Assembly: GCA_015665415.1 (NCBI GenBank)
Contig: JADFAE010000007.1
Coordinates: 124,001 to 188,000, forward strand
DNA length: 64,000 nucleotides
Direction of reading: 5' to 3'
From: Roseobacter sp.
GTDB taxonomy: Bacteria; Pseudomonadota; Alphaproteobacteria; Rhodobacterales; Rhodobacteraceae
The notes beneath the pieces are model-generated. The model did not search any database. It saw only the letters and a list, made by a program, of their open reading frames with translations, and was not told the origin of the DNA. The translations under genes and the position numbers were made by a program. This document shows, in pieces, positions 36,737 through 45,767 of the stretch (position 1 is the first letter of the stretch; every line of letters begins with the position of its first letter).

Positions 36737-37855
36737 TCAGCCCTCTTGCAGCTGTACCTCCAGCTCGGAAATCCGGCTGTTCAGCTGTTCGATGTAGATA
36801 TGTGCGGTCTCCAGCTCATTGAGCATCCGCAGCAGTTTTTCGGAGACATTGACTGGAATGCCAGGGCCGGTTGGGCCAACGGCGGGCAGATGTTTGTCTT
36901 CCCACATCGCGGCGGCATGCTCTTCGATCGAGGGCACCTGGTAGACTTCGGGGTCAAACACCGCATCACAGGGATCGGCCACGGTGCAGGCACCGCCGCC
37001 GCCGGTGGTGATCAGATTGCCGGGGATGATCATATTGCCGTCGTCAAAGAGCTCCAGTTCAGCGTCGCCGGTGCCGGCAAAGGAGATCCGGAAGGTGCCA
37101 TCTTTGAGGAGCATTTTGAGATCGGGACCGGCATCGGAGGCATCCGCCAGGGTGATGGTGGTATCCCCGCTATCCACACCCGCGATCAGCATGCCGTTGC
37201 CAACGAGATGCAGGCCCGCAGTGGGGCTGGCGGTGCCCAGGCCGATATCCCCATCGGTATCGACATAGATCGCGTTGCTGGGCGCGCTGGGGCGGATCCG
37301 GAACGGCAAGGTAGAGCCATTGGTGGCGTCACGCACAAAGAAATTGGTCTCATTGGCGGCCACATCCCAGGTCTGCGGGGTAAAGCCGGAGGTGCCATCC
37401 TGCTCCAGGCGCAGGGTCGGGGTGTCGCCATCGGGCACATGGATTTCAACCACCGGGGTGTTGGTGCCAATCCCGATCCGGCCCGCATCATCGACATAGA
37501 GGCTATGCGAGGGGGCTGAGGCCTCGATGGTAAAGGGGGTGCGCCCGCCATCAATATCATCAATGGAGAATTTATTGGCGCCACCATTGCTGCTGTCATT
37601 GGCGGTAAGCTGCCAGTCATTGGTCGGGAAACTGGCCGAGTTCGATGTATCCTGGAATTTGATCCGCAGATTGTTTTCCTTCAGGCGGATGGTGTCAAAG
37701 CCAAAGCTCTCGCCATTGACGCAGTCCTGCCCCGCACAGATGCTGCCCTGTACGATCAGATCGTCGATAATCTGCTGATCCGCCTGCGCGGCCCCGGCCA
37801 CCAGGCCCAGCGTGCTGACTGTGGCGATGAGATTGAGTTGGAACAAATTTCTCAT
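36737..37855 (-). CDS. Secreted tail-fibre-like protein (paralogue)
   Basis: A 372-aa protein with a signal peptide (ending GAAQA). It shares both ends and most of the body with the 441-aa neighbour (SFGFDTIRLKENNLR near the N-terminus, AAMWEDKHLPAVGPTGPG near the C-terminus) but lacks the glycine-rich insert. It has a GGGAATTTC site before the ATG. Strong conservation of the terminal module suggests a shared folding or trimerisation role. Confidence 0.72.
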   Translation of the reverse strand: MRNLFQLNLIATVSTLGLVAGAAQADQQIIDDLIVQGSICAGQDCVNGESFGFDTIRLKENNLRIKFQDTSNSASFPTNDWQLTANDSSNGGANKFSIDDIDGGRTPFTIEASAPSHSLYVDDAGRIGIGTNTPVVEIHVPDGDTPTLRLEQDGTSGFTPQTWDVAANETNFFVRDATNGSTLPFRIRPSAPSNAIYVDTDGDIGLGTASPTAGLHLVGNGMLIAGVDSGDTTITLADASDAGPDLKMLLKDGTFRISFAGTGDAELELFDDGNMIIPGNLITTGGGGACTVADPCDAVFDPEVYQVPSIEEHAAAMWEDKHLPAVGPTGPGIPVNVSEKLLRMLNELETAHIYIEQLNSRISELEVQLQEG

Positions 37856-37942
37856 GAAATTCCCTTTTCTTCGGTGCTGCGCAGTTCTGCTCTCTGCGTG
37901 GCGGTGTCTTGATGTGGTATTATGTGGCGGTTGCGGCGCAGA

Positions 37943-38359
37943 TCAGTCTTCGCGGATTTCTTCGGGGGTGATGATCACCCCGCGCGAGACCATGAACGAG
38001 CCATTCAGATAAAAGCCCTTGGATCTTGAGCTGGCGACCTCGCCGCGGCCATTGTCGATTGGGTTGACGATCTCGACCTGCTCCTCGGTCGCGGCCTTCA
38101 GCTCGTAGCGGTAGATGCCGTCCTGCACCTCGGCGCGGTCCAGCTCATAGACCGGGGTGCCGGAGGCGGCAAAGATCTGGGTGATCTTGCCGTTGGGGGC
38201 AGAGACCACCAGCTGGGCATTGCTGAGACCGGTCCAGTTTTCGAACCAGACCGCATTGGAATTATGCTGCTGCACCGGATCGACGCTCAGCGCGCTTGCG
38301 GCACTGGCAAGGCCCAGTCCTAGCCCGAAGATCAGAGATCGAAGTGAGTTTTGCATCAT
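37943..38359 (-). CDS. Small secreted protein of unknown function
   Basis: A roughly 138-aa protein with a signal peptide (MQNSLRSLIFGLGLGLASAASA). The predicted beta-rich mature part (WTGLSNAQLVVSAPNGKITQIF) may be an Ig-like or carbohydrate-binding-like domain. The start is the ATG at 38357-38359, or the adjacent one at 38356, with AGAGG upstream. A perfect TTAA-N7-TTAA box lies about 120 bp upstream. It follows the wza-type gene on the same strand with a 232-bp gap. Confidence 0.6.
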   Translation of the reverse strand: MMQNSLRSLIFGLGLGLASAASALSVDPVQQHNSNAVWFENWTGLSNAQLVVSAPNGKITQIFAASGTPVYELDRAEVQDGIYRYELKAATEEQVEIVNPIDNGRGEVASSRSKGFYLNGSFMVSRGVIITPEEIRED

Positions 38360-38477
38360 CAGGTACACCTCTGCGAATTTACACGTCATCGAAAAGCGCC
38401 ACGGCCAGACCTCTAGCCAAGAGCAGGGGCAGTTTTCCACCAAATTTCTGCGAGATTACGGGGAAAACCTGCGAACT

Positions 38478-38504
38478 TTAAGCAATTTTTAATCTTAACG
38501 TTAA
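38478..38504. promoter_or_regulatory. CtrA-type box TTAA-N7-TTAA plus TTAACGTTAA palindrome
   Basis: TTAA-GCAATTT-TTAA (38478-38492) is a perfect match to the CtrA half-site pair, followed by TTAACGTTAA (38495-38504). It lies upstream of the small secreted protein gene on the minus strand. CtrA is a conserved alphaproteobacterial regulator of motility and cell-surface functions. Confidence 0.5.
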
Positions 38505-38591
38505 TTTCGCTTTTGAAACGCGCTCTTTAGGTGACGCAGGGTCACCTCAGTCTGGCGCGGCCGCCTCAGGCCGCCGGAGCTGCGCTGCGCC

Positions 38592-39707
38592 CTACAGCAC
38601 GCCCGCGCGGCTGAAGACGCCAAAGAAATTGCCGATGATATTGGAGATGGTGAGCGCGTCATTGATCGGAGATTCGGTGGCCATGACCAGGTCTCCGGGG
38701 TTGATCTGAAACTGGCGGGCCGAGAACAGCCCATCCGCCGAGGTCAGATCCAGACTGAAGACCACCCGGGTCTGGCGCGGCCCCCGCAGCCCCGGGGCCA
38801 CCGCCGCCGCCTCATATTCGCGCAGCACCAGCAATCCCTGCGGATCGGCCTTGCCGTCCTGAAAGCCCCCCGAAATCGACATTGCATCCATCGCCGACAG
38901 CGCATCCTTGCTGAAGATATGCAGATCTTCCCGGCCGGTGGCCCCAAAGGAGAGAAAATAGCGCTCATCTTCTTCGACAAAGACCCGGTCACCGCCGCGC
39001 AGCAAAGTGTCCAGCCGCGGATCATTCAGCAGCGCATCCACCGAGGTGCCATAGATATGGTGGCCGCGCACCAGGCGGATCTGCGGATTGTTGAGCCCCG
39101 AAGAGATGCCGCCCCCCGCCGAAATCAGCCCCATCACCGAGAAGTTGCGGTTGGGCATCGGATAGGTGCCGGGCTGGGCGACGCCAGAGACCAGATCCAC
39201 CGAGTTGTTGCGCCCCTCGGCCATGTCCAGCTGCAGCTGCGCCGAAGGCACGATTGCTTCCAATGCGTCCTGCAATTTCTCCCGGGCCAGATCCGGGGTC
39301 AGCCCCAAGACATTCACATTGCCCACATAGGGCATGAAGATACTGCCATTGGCCGCCACCCGCACATCCTGCAGCTGCACCATCTTCTGCTCCTGCGAGG
39401 TGAGCAGGGAATTGTCGCTGCTGTCCCAGATCCGCAGTGTCAGCTGGTCGCCGGACTGGATGATCTGGGTCTTGGCCCCCGTGCTGGCCGGGATCCAGCT
39501 CAGCCGTTCCTGCGTGCCGGTGGTGGGCCATTGCGCCACGCTGGGCAGAAAGGCCCGGGTCACCGAATAAAGCGCAAAATCGGCATCGGCGGCGCTGGCG
39601 CCCCGGACGATCTCTTCGCTGGCGGGGGCACCACCGGGCAACCGCCCGCAAGCCGCCGGCAACAGAATCAGGCTGACGGCGGCAACAAGGGAAAGCAGAA
39701 GGCGCAT
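38592..39707 (-). CDS. Wza-type polysaccharide export lipoprotein
   Basis: A 371-aa outer-membrane export protein. The signal sequence carries a lipobox LPAA-C (Cys20). The polysaccharide export domain (SGDQLTLRIWDSSDNSL) and SLBB domains (VNVLGLTPDLAREKLQDAL; GGDRVFVEEDERYFLSFGA) follow. It would form the pore for capsule or EPS release. The ATG at 39705-39707 has AAAAGAG upstream. No Wzc/Wzx/Wzy gene is adjacent, so other parts of the pathway must lie elsewhere. Confidence 0.88.
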   Translation of the reverse strand: MRLLLSLVAAVSLILLPAACGRLPGGAPASEEIVRGASAADADFALYSVTRAFLPSVAQWPTTGTQERLSWIPASTGAKTQIIQSGDQLTLRIWDSSDNSLLTSQEQKMVQLQDVRVAANGSIFMPYVGNVNVLGLTPDLAREKLQDALEAIVPSAQLQLDMAEGRNNSVDLVSGVAQPGTYPMPNRNFSVMGLISAGGGISSGLNNPQIRLVRGHHIYGTSVDALLNDPRLDTLLRGGDRVFVEEDERYFLSFGATGREDLHIFSKDALSAMDAMSISGGFQDGKADPQGLLVLREYEAAAVAPGLRGPRQTRVVFSLDLTSADGLFSARQFQINPGDLVMATESPINDALTISNIIGNFFGVFSRAGVL

Positions 39708-39811
39708 GGAGGCTCTTTTCAGGAACGGTCTTGATTTTTGCTGCCCGCAAGATACTGGGCTTGGACGGAGCGTCAACAGGGCAGCGACCCGCAAGCAATG
39801 AGAGGCGACAA

Positions 39812-40807
39812 ATGGGTTTTCCGGTCACAGTTGTTCTGGGGGCCTCGGGGCGGATCGGGTCGGTGCTGCGTCAAGAGTGGCAGCCCTATCATGACATGAT
39901 CCGCTGGCAGGCGCGCCGAGCCGCGCCGCGCCCGCGCGCCGATGAAGACTGGCATCTGGATGAAGACTGGCACCTGCTGGATCCCCTGGCGCGCGCGCCC
40001 AAAGGCCTGGCCGCCCGTGATGATCTGGCGCAGCTGATGACAGGGGCCGAGGTGCTGCTGTGCCTTGCCGGCAGTATTCCGGGGCGCGGCAAACCCGGTC
40101 AGGATGTGGATCTGGCGGACAACAGCCGCCTGGCCCTGGCCGCGGTTGAGGCCGCAGCCGAGGCCACAGGTGCCGCCGCAGGGACAACAGCCCCGGCGCG
40201 GGTGTTTCTCTGCTCTTCGGCGGCGGTCTATGGCAATCAATCCGGACTGCTGCAGGAAAGCGCCGCGCTGCGGCCCGCCAATGCCTATGGCGAGGCCAAG
40301 GCCGAGATGGAACAGCGCGCCGCGCGCCGCGCCCAGGAACTGGGGGTGCAGCTCTGTGCGCTCAGGATTGGCAATATCGCCGGGCTGGACGCGGTGCTGG
40401 GCGGCTGGCGACCGGGATTTCGCCTGGATCACTTCGCCGATGGCCAGAGCCCCGGGCACAGTCCGCGGCGCAGCTATGTCGGGGTGCAGGCGCTGGCGCG
40501 AATTCTCGCCGCTTTGGTGGCGGTGCCAAACCTGCCCCGCATCCTCAACCTGGCGCAGCCGGGGGGGGTTGAGATGGCCGCCCTGCTGCGCGCCGCCGGG
40601 CGGGACTATGAGCCGGTGCCAGCCCCCGATCACGCCATTGCCGAGGTCCAGCTGGACCTGGAGCTGCTGCAACAGATCCTGCCGGGCCATCCCGATCTCA
40701 TGACCGCAGCAGATCCCATCCGCCTGGTGGCCGAATGGATTGCATTGAACCCGGCCTCTGGCCCCCTTCAAACCGCCGCCGCAAACCGCAAGGAGCCCCA
40801 GCGCTGA
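39812..40807 (+). CDS. NAD-dependent epimerase/dehydratase
   Basis: A 331-aa extended SDR protein. The dinucleotide loop GASGRIG is near residue 8, a CSSAAVYG segment follows and the active-site YGEAK (Y-x3-K) is present, so it probably acts on a nucleotide sugar or on undecaprenyl-linked sugar. A tandem duplication of DEDWHL is present near residue 45. The ATG at 39812 is preferred. It overlaps the sugar transferase start (TGATG), indicating one operon. Confidence 0.8.
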   Translation: MGFPVTVVLGASGRIGSVLRQEWQPYHDMIRWQARRAAPRPRADEDWHLDEDWHLLDPLARAPKGLAARDDLAQLMTGAEVLLCLAGSIPGRGKPGQDVDLADNSRLALAAVEAAAEATGAAAGTTAPARVFLCSSAAVYGNQSGLLQESAALRPANAYGEAKAEMEQRAARRAQELGVQLCALRIGNIAGLDAVLGGWRPGFRLDHFADGQSPGHSPRRSYVGVQALARILAALVAVPNLPRILNLAQPGGVEMAALLRAAGRDYEPVPAPDHAIAEVQLDLELLQQILPGHPDLMTAADPIRLVAEWIALNPASGPLQTAAANRKEPQR

Positions 40808-41418
40808 TGACCTGGCACAAACGTCTGTTCGACCTTTTCTTTGTCACCCTGCTGATCGTGATCCTGGGGCCGATCCTGCTGGCGCTGCTGCTCTGGCTGT
40901 TGCTGAAAGAGGGGCGGCCGCTGTTTTATGTCGCCGAGCGCATGAGCACCCCAACGCGCGGCTTTGGCCTGTGGAAACTGCGCACCATGACCGTGGTTGC
41001 AGAGGATGCCGGCGTCTCGGGGGGCGACAAGAGCGCTCGGATCACCGCAACCGGTGCCTGGCTGCGCGCCAAACGGCTGGATGAGTTTCCGCAGCTGTGG
41101 AATATCCTGCGGGGGGATCTGTCCTTTGTCGGCCCGCGCCCGCCGCTGCGCCAATATGTCGAGGCCCACCCAGAGATCTACGCCGAAGTGCTGAAATCGC
41201 GCCCCGGCGTCACCGGCCTGGCTTCGATCATCTACCACAAACACGAGGCGGCCCTGCTGGCGCGCTGCGCCACGCCACAGGAAACCGATGCAACCTATTC
41301 GCGCATCTGCGTGCCCGCCAAGGCGCGGCTGGACCTGATCTATCAGCGCCACCAAAACATGTGCTTTGACTTTGACCTGGTGTTCCAGACCATCGGCAAT
41401 ATCTTCCGGCGCCGTTAG
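40807..41418 (+). CDS. Initiating polyprenyl-phosphate sugar-1-phosphate transferase
   Basis: A 203-aa bacterial sugar transferase of the small (PglC-like) type: one N-terminal membrane segment (about 10-35), then FGLWKLRTM, KRLDEFPQLWN and GDLSFVGPRPP, the conserved catalytic region. It would start polysaccharide repeat-unit synthesis by loading a sugar-phosphate on undecaprenyl phosphate. Coupled to the epimerase. Confidence 0.9.
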   Translation: MTWHKRLFDLFFVTLLIVILGPILLALLLWLLLKEGRPLFYVAERMSTPTRGFGLWKLRTMTVVAEDAGVSGGDKSARITATGAWLRAKRLDEFPQLWNILRGDLSFVGPRPPLRQYVEAHPEIYAEVLKSRPGVTGLASIIYHKHEAALLARCATPQETDATYSRICVPAKARLDLIYQRHQNMCFDFDLVFQTIGNIFRRR

Positions 41419-41516
41419 GGCTCCTGCAGGTTCTGGCCCTGAAATTCCCCTTGAACCAGCCAGACCCCTGCGCAAAGAGGGGGCTGTTCATTTGATTTTT
41501 TCCAAAGGTTTTTCAT

Positions 41517-42431
41517 ATGCCTCGCTCAGCAAAACAGAAAGTAACAAAGGCGATATTTCCGGTTGCGGGTCTGGGGACGCGGTTTTTGCCTGCGACCAAA
41601 TCGGTGCCCAAGGAAATCATGACCCTGGTTGACCGCCCGCTGGTGCAATATGCCATCGACGAGGCGCGCGCGGCCGGCATCAAGGAGTTCATCTTTGTCA
41701 CCTCGCGCGGCAAGGGGGCGTTGGAGGACTATTTTGACCACGCCCCGGCGCTGGAGCAGGAGCTGCGCAAAAAGGGCAAGGACGCGCTGTTGGAGGTGTT
41801 GAAAGACACCAATATGGACAGCGGCGCCATCGCCTATATCCGCCAGCACAAGGCCCTGGGCCTGGGCCATGCGGTCTGGTGCGCGCGCCGTCTGATCGCC
41901 AATGAACCCTTTGCGGTGATCCTGCCCGATGACGTGATTGCCGCCGAAAAACCCTGCCTGCAGCAGATGGTCGAAGCCTACGCCGAGACCGGCGGCAATA
42001 TGGTGGCAACGATGGAGGCCTCGCCCGAGCAGACCTCCTCTTACGGGGTGCTGGACCCCAGCGCCGGGGCCTCGATCTCGGGGGCGGTGGTTGCCGCCCG
42101 CGGCATGGTGGAAAAGCCGGCACCCGGCACCGCGCCGTCGAACCTGGCGGTGATCGGCCGCTACATCCTGGGGCCCTCGGTGCTGCGCAATCTCAATCAG
42201 ATGAAACAGGGGGCGGGTGGCGAAATTCAGCTGACCGATGCCATCGCCGAGGATATCGCCGCCGCGGTGCCAACCCATGGGTTCCGCTTCAAAGGAGAGC
42301 GCTATGACTGCGGCTCCAAGGCCGGGTTCTTGCAGGCCACCGTCGCCTTTGCCCTGTCGCGCCCCGAATTGCGCGAGGATTTGATGGGCTATATCTCCAA
42401 GGTGGCGCAGGTCGACAAGGCTGCTGAGTGA
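41517..42431 (+). CDS. galU: UTP-glucose-1-phosphate uridylyltransferase
   Basis: A 304-aa nucleotidyltransferase making UDP-glucose. The signature FPVAGLGTRFLPATKSVPKE is near residue 14, with KPAPGTAPSNLAVIGRYIL and GGEIQLTDAI following. Full length. It supplies donor sugar for glycans and the substrate of the neighbouring galE. Confidence 0.96.
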   Translation: MPRSAKQKVTKAIFPVAGLGTRFLPATKSVPKEIMTLVDRPLVQYAIDEARAAGIKEFIFVTSRGKGALEDYFDHAPALEQELRKKGKDALLEVLKDTNMDSGAIAYIRQHKALGLGHAVWCARRLIANEPFAVILPDDVIAAEKPCLQQMVEAYAETGGNMVATMEASPEQTSSYGVLDPSAGASISGAVVAARGMVEKPAPGTAPSNLAVIGRYILGPSVLRNLNQMKQGAGGEIQLTDAIAEDIAAAVPTHGFRFKGERYDCGSKAGFLQATVAFALSRPELREDLMGYISKVAQVDKAAE

Positions 42432-42482
42432 ACATGAAGCTGGCTGTGCAGAAGGTGCGGCCTTTGAGAGGCGTGAATTGAC

Positions 42483-43466
42483 GTGAAGACTGTACTTGTG
42501 ACCGGCGGCGCCGGCTATATCGGCTCCCATGCCTGCAAGGCGCTCAAGGCGGCGGGGTATACTCCGGTTACCTTTGATAATCTGGTCACCGGATGGCGTG
42601 ATGCGGTCAAGTTTGGCCCCTTCGAGCAGGGCGACCTGCAAGACCGGGCCCGCCTGGATGAGGTCTTTGCCAAACACAGGCCGGTGGCGGTGATGCATTT
42701 TGCCGCCCTCAGCCAGGTTGGCGAGGCGATGAGTGAGCCGGGGCGCTATTGGGCCAATAATACCGGTGGCTCGCTCAATCTGATCGAAGCAGCTGTTGCT
42801 GCGGGCTGTCTGGATTTTGTGTTTTCCTCTACCTGCGCCACCTATGGCGAACATGACAATGTGGTGCTGGACGAGCAGACCCCGCAATTGCCGCTCAATG
42901 CCTATGGGGCCTCCAAGCGCGCGGTTGAGGATATCCTCCAGGATTTTGAAGCCGCACATGGGCTGCGCTCGGTGATTTTTCGTTATTTCAACGTGGCTGG
43001 GGCTGATCCGGAGGCCGAGGTGGGGGAATTCCACCGTCCCGAGACCCATCTGGTGCCACTGGTGCTGGATGCCATCGACGGTAAACGCGATGCCCTGACC
43101 GTGTTTGGCACCGATTACGAGACCCCGGATGGCACCTGCATTCGCGACTATGTTCATGTTTGTGATCTGGTGGATGCCCATGTGCTGGGTCTCCAGTGGC
43201 TTGAAGCAGAGAAGGGATCGCAGGTCTTCAATCTGGGCACCGGCAGCGGTTTTTCCGTCCGCGAGGTCATGGACAAGGCGGCAGAGGTGACCGGGCGGGC
43301 AGTGCCCTGCAACGAGGGGCCGCGCCGGGCCGGGGATTGCACCAAACTGGTGTCGGGTTCGACCCGGGCGATCACAGAGCTGGGCTGGGAGCCGCGCCGT
43401 TCGCGTCTGGAAGTGATGATTGCTGATGCCTGGAGCTGGCATCAATCGGGCCACTACGAGGCCTGA
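42483..43466 (+). CDS. galE: UDP-glucose 4-epimerase
   Basis: A 327-aa SDR enzyme interconverting UDP-glucose and UDP-galactose. GGAGYIGSH is at 7-15, SSTCATYG near 117 and YGASK near 141, the catalytic Y-x3-K. It begins with GTG at 42483, 51 bp after galU. Confidence 0.95.
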   Translation: MKTVLVTGGAGYIGSHACKALKAAGYTPVTFDNLVTGWRDAVKFGPFEQGDLQDRARLDEVFAKHRPVAVMHFAALSQVGEAMSEPGRYWANNTGGSLNLIEAAVAAGCLDFVFSSTCATYGEHDNVVLDEQTPQLPLNAYGASKRAVEDILQDFEAAHGLRSVIFRYFNVAGADPEAEVGEFHRPETHLVPLVLDAIDGKRDALTVFGTDYETPDGTCIRDYVHVCDLVDAHVLGLQWLEAEKGSQVFNLGTGSGFSVREVMDKAAEVTGRAVPCNEGPRRAGDCTKLVSGSTRAITELGWEPRRSRLEVMIADAWSWHQSGHYEA

Positions 43467-43467
43467 G

Positions 43468-44511
43468 ATGACGCAGGGGCGCCGCCATAGTCTGGACCAT
43501 GGTCAGGGCTGGATCGCGCGCTACCGATTGCGTCTCAAGCGGCGGCGCCTGTTATGGCGCTGCCTGCGCGCGCGCCATCAGCTGGTGCAGCAGGTGGACC
43601 GCACCGATCAGATTTCCCGCGATGACATCCTGGGGGTTGCGGTCTTGCGCAATGAACGGGCGCGGTTGCCTTATTTTCTGCAGCATTACCGGGACCTTGG
43701 GGTCGCGCATTTTCTGATCGTGGACAATGGCAGCAGTGACGGAAGCCTTGCCTATCTGCAAGCGCAACAGGATGTTTCTGTGTGGCAGACCGATGCCAGC
43801 TACCGCGACAGCCGGTTTGGCGTGGATTGGGCTGGATGGTTGTTGATGCGCTATGGCCATGGGCATTGGTGCCTGACGGTAGATGCGGATGAGATCCTGA
43901 CCTTCCCGCATGCGGATCGGCGTAATCTGCTGGACCTGACGGCCTGGCTGGACCAGCGCGGGGTGCAGGCCTTTGGTGCGATGATGCTGGATATGTACCC
44001 CAAAGGCCCGATTGGTGCGGTGTCCTATCGGCCTGGATCGGATCCCTTTGCGGTGCTCGATTGGTTTGATGGCGAAGGCTACACTTGGGAACAGCAGCCG
44101 CGGTTTGGCAATGTCTCGATCCGGGGCGGGGTTCGCAAGCGGGTGTTCTTTGCGCAAGAGCCGGAGCATGCACCGCATCTGCACAAAGTGCCACTGGTGC
44201 GCTGGGATCGTCGTTTTGCCTATGTCAGCTCCACGCATATAGCCTTGCCCCAGACCCTGAACCAGGTGTTCGACGCACGGTCCGAGCTGCCCACAGGGGT
44301 TTTGTTGCACAGCAAGTTTTTGGAAGAGGTCATTGCCAAATCGGTGGAAGAAAAACAGCGGCGACAGCATTTCACCCATATTGAGCGATATGATGACTAC
44401 TACGACGGTCTCATTGCCAACCCGGTGCTCTGGAGCCCGCAATCGCTTCGCTACAGGGATTGGCACCAGCTGGAGGCGCTGGGGCTGATGACACGTGGGG
44501 CCTGGGACTAG
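43468..44511 (+). CDS. Glycosyltransferase family 2-like protein
   Basis: A 347-aa GT-A-fold glycosyltransferase of the Glyco_tranf_2_4 type. It shows VLRNERARLPYFLQHYRDLG, a donor-binding IVDNGSSDGS segment and VDADEI, a likely DxD metal site. It starts one base after the galE stop. A close paralogue follows at 44757. Substrates unknown. Confidence 0.85.
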   Translation: MTQGRRHSLDHGQGWIARYRLRLKRRRLLWRCLRARHQLVQQVDRTDQISRDDILGVAVLRNERARLPYFLQHYRDLGVAHFLIVDNGSSDGSLAYLQAQQDVSVWQTDASYRDSRFGVDWAGWLLMRYGHGHWCLTVDADEILTFPHADRRNLLDLTAWLDQRGVQAFGAMMLDMYPKGPIGAVSYRPGSDPFAVLDWFDGEGYTWEQQPRFGNVSIRGGVRKRVFFAQEPEHAPHLHKVPLVRWDRRFAYVSSTHIALPQTLNQVFDARSELPTGVLLHSKFLEEVIAKSVEEKQRRQHFTHIERYDDYYDGLIANPVLWSPQSLRYRDWHQLEALGLMTRGAWD

Positions 44512-44756
44512 AGCTGTGCAGTCCCTGATTGAACTGCTTTTGATTGCGGCCGTCGAATTGGGGTCGAATCCAACCGTCCAAACCGCCCCTGCCATGGGAA
44601 ACAATCTGTTTACCTCATCAGTTGCAGGCCGTATTGTTCTAAAAATAGAAACAATATCCCAGACCCTCTCTTCTCATCGAAACACCATATTAGGCGCTGA
44701 AACGCTATAACAACCGGGTATCGGCAGCTGGGTTTGGATATCGTAAGGGCAGGCAT

Positions 44757-45767
44757 TTGAAGATTTGGCAGTCATATCGCATGCGGTTGAGGCGTAAGCG
44801 CCGCCTTGTTCGGGCTGTCCGCAAGTCCAGCGAGTTGCGCTCCGTTCAGGACAATACCAGATCTATCCGGCCCAGTGACATTCTGCTGGTCTCGACCATG
44901 CGCAATGAGCAGATCCGGCTGCCTTATTTCCTCGACTATTACCGCAAGCTGGGCATAGGTCACTTTCTCTTTGTCGATAATGGCTCAGAAGATGGCACAG
45001 CCGAATATCTGCAGGGCATGGCGGATGTGTCTTTGTGGCAGACCAATGCCAGCTACAGGCGGTCGCATTTTGGTGTCGACTGGATGAACTATCTCAAGCG
45101 CAAATATGCCCACGGGCATTGGGTGCTTGTGGTGGATCCGGATGAGCTGTTTATCTACCCGTTTTGCGATACGCGCCCGATCCAGGCCCTGACCGATTGG
45201 CTGGACAATTCTGCCATCCGCAGCTTCTCGGCGATGTTGATCGACACCTATCCCAAGGGCTCGATCAGCGAGGTGCCCTATCAGGCTGGGCAGGATCCGC
45301 TGGAGATCGCCAATTGGTTCGACAGCGGCAATTACACCATCAGCCAGAATCCGACCTATGGCAATCTGTGGATCCAGGGGGGGCCGCGCGCGCGGGTGTT
45401 TTTTGCGGATGAGCCGAAAAAGGCACCGGCGTTGAACAAGACACCGCTGGTGAAATGGGATCGGCGCTACGCCTATGTCAGTTCGACCCATGCCTTGTTG
45501 CCGCGCGGGCTCAACCAGGTCTACGAGACCAATGGGGGGGAAAAGGCCAGCGGCGCGCTGCTGCATACCAAATTCCTGGATACCTTTGGGGCCAAGGCCA
45601 AAGAAGAGCTGGCCCGCAGCCAGCATTATGCCGGGTCCCGCGAGTACAGGGCCTATGCGGAAAACCTGGAAAAGCAGCCTGAGCTCTGGTGTAAATGGAG
45701 CGAGAAATACATCAACTGGCGGCAGTTGGAAATTCTCGGTCTGATGTCCAAGGGGAATTGGGCATGA
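44757..45767 (+). CDS. Glycosyltransferase family 2-like protein (paralogue)
   Basis: A 336-aa protein, collinear with the preceding glycosyltransferase (STMRNEQIRLPYFLDYYRKLG, FVDNGSEDGTAEYL, VVDPDELF as DxD). The TTG at 44757 is used with AAGGG upstream and gives full-length alignment to the paralogue; an ATG lies 24 bases later. Its stop overlaps the GT14 start. The 245-bp gap before it holds no gene, only an imperfect hairpin around ATTGTTCTA/TAGAAACAAT. Confidence 0.85.
   Translation: MKIWQSYRMRLRRKRRLVRAVRKSSELRSVQDNTRSIRPSDILLVSTMRNEQIRLPYFLDYYRKLGIGHFLFVDNGSEDGTAEYLQGMADVSLWQTNASYRRSHFGVDWMNYLKRKYAHGHWVLVVDPDELFIYPFCDTRPIQALTDWLDNSAIRSFSAMLIDTYPKGSISEVPYQAGQDPLEIANWFDSGNYTISQNPTYGNLWIQGGPRARVFFADEPKKAPALNKTPLVKWDRRYAYVSSTHALLPRGLNQVYETNGGEKASGALLHTKFLDTFGAKAKEELARSQHYAGSREYRAYAENLEKQPELWCKWSEKYINWRQLEILGLMSKGNWA

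Noticed and set aside
41526-43454. 642-codon minus-strand frame across galU and galE
   Set aside because: It spans two unmistakable genes on the opposite strand and encodes no recognisable domain.
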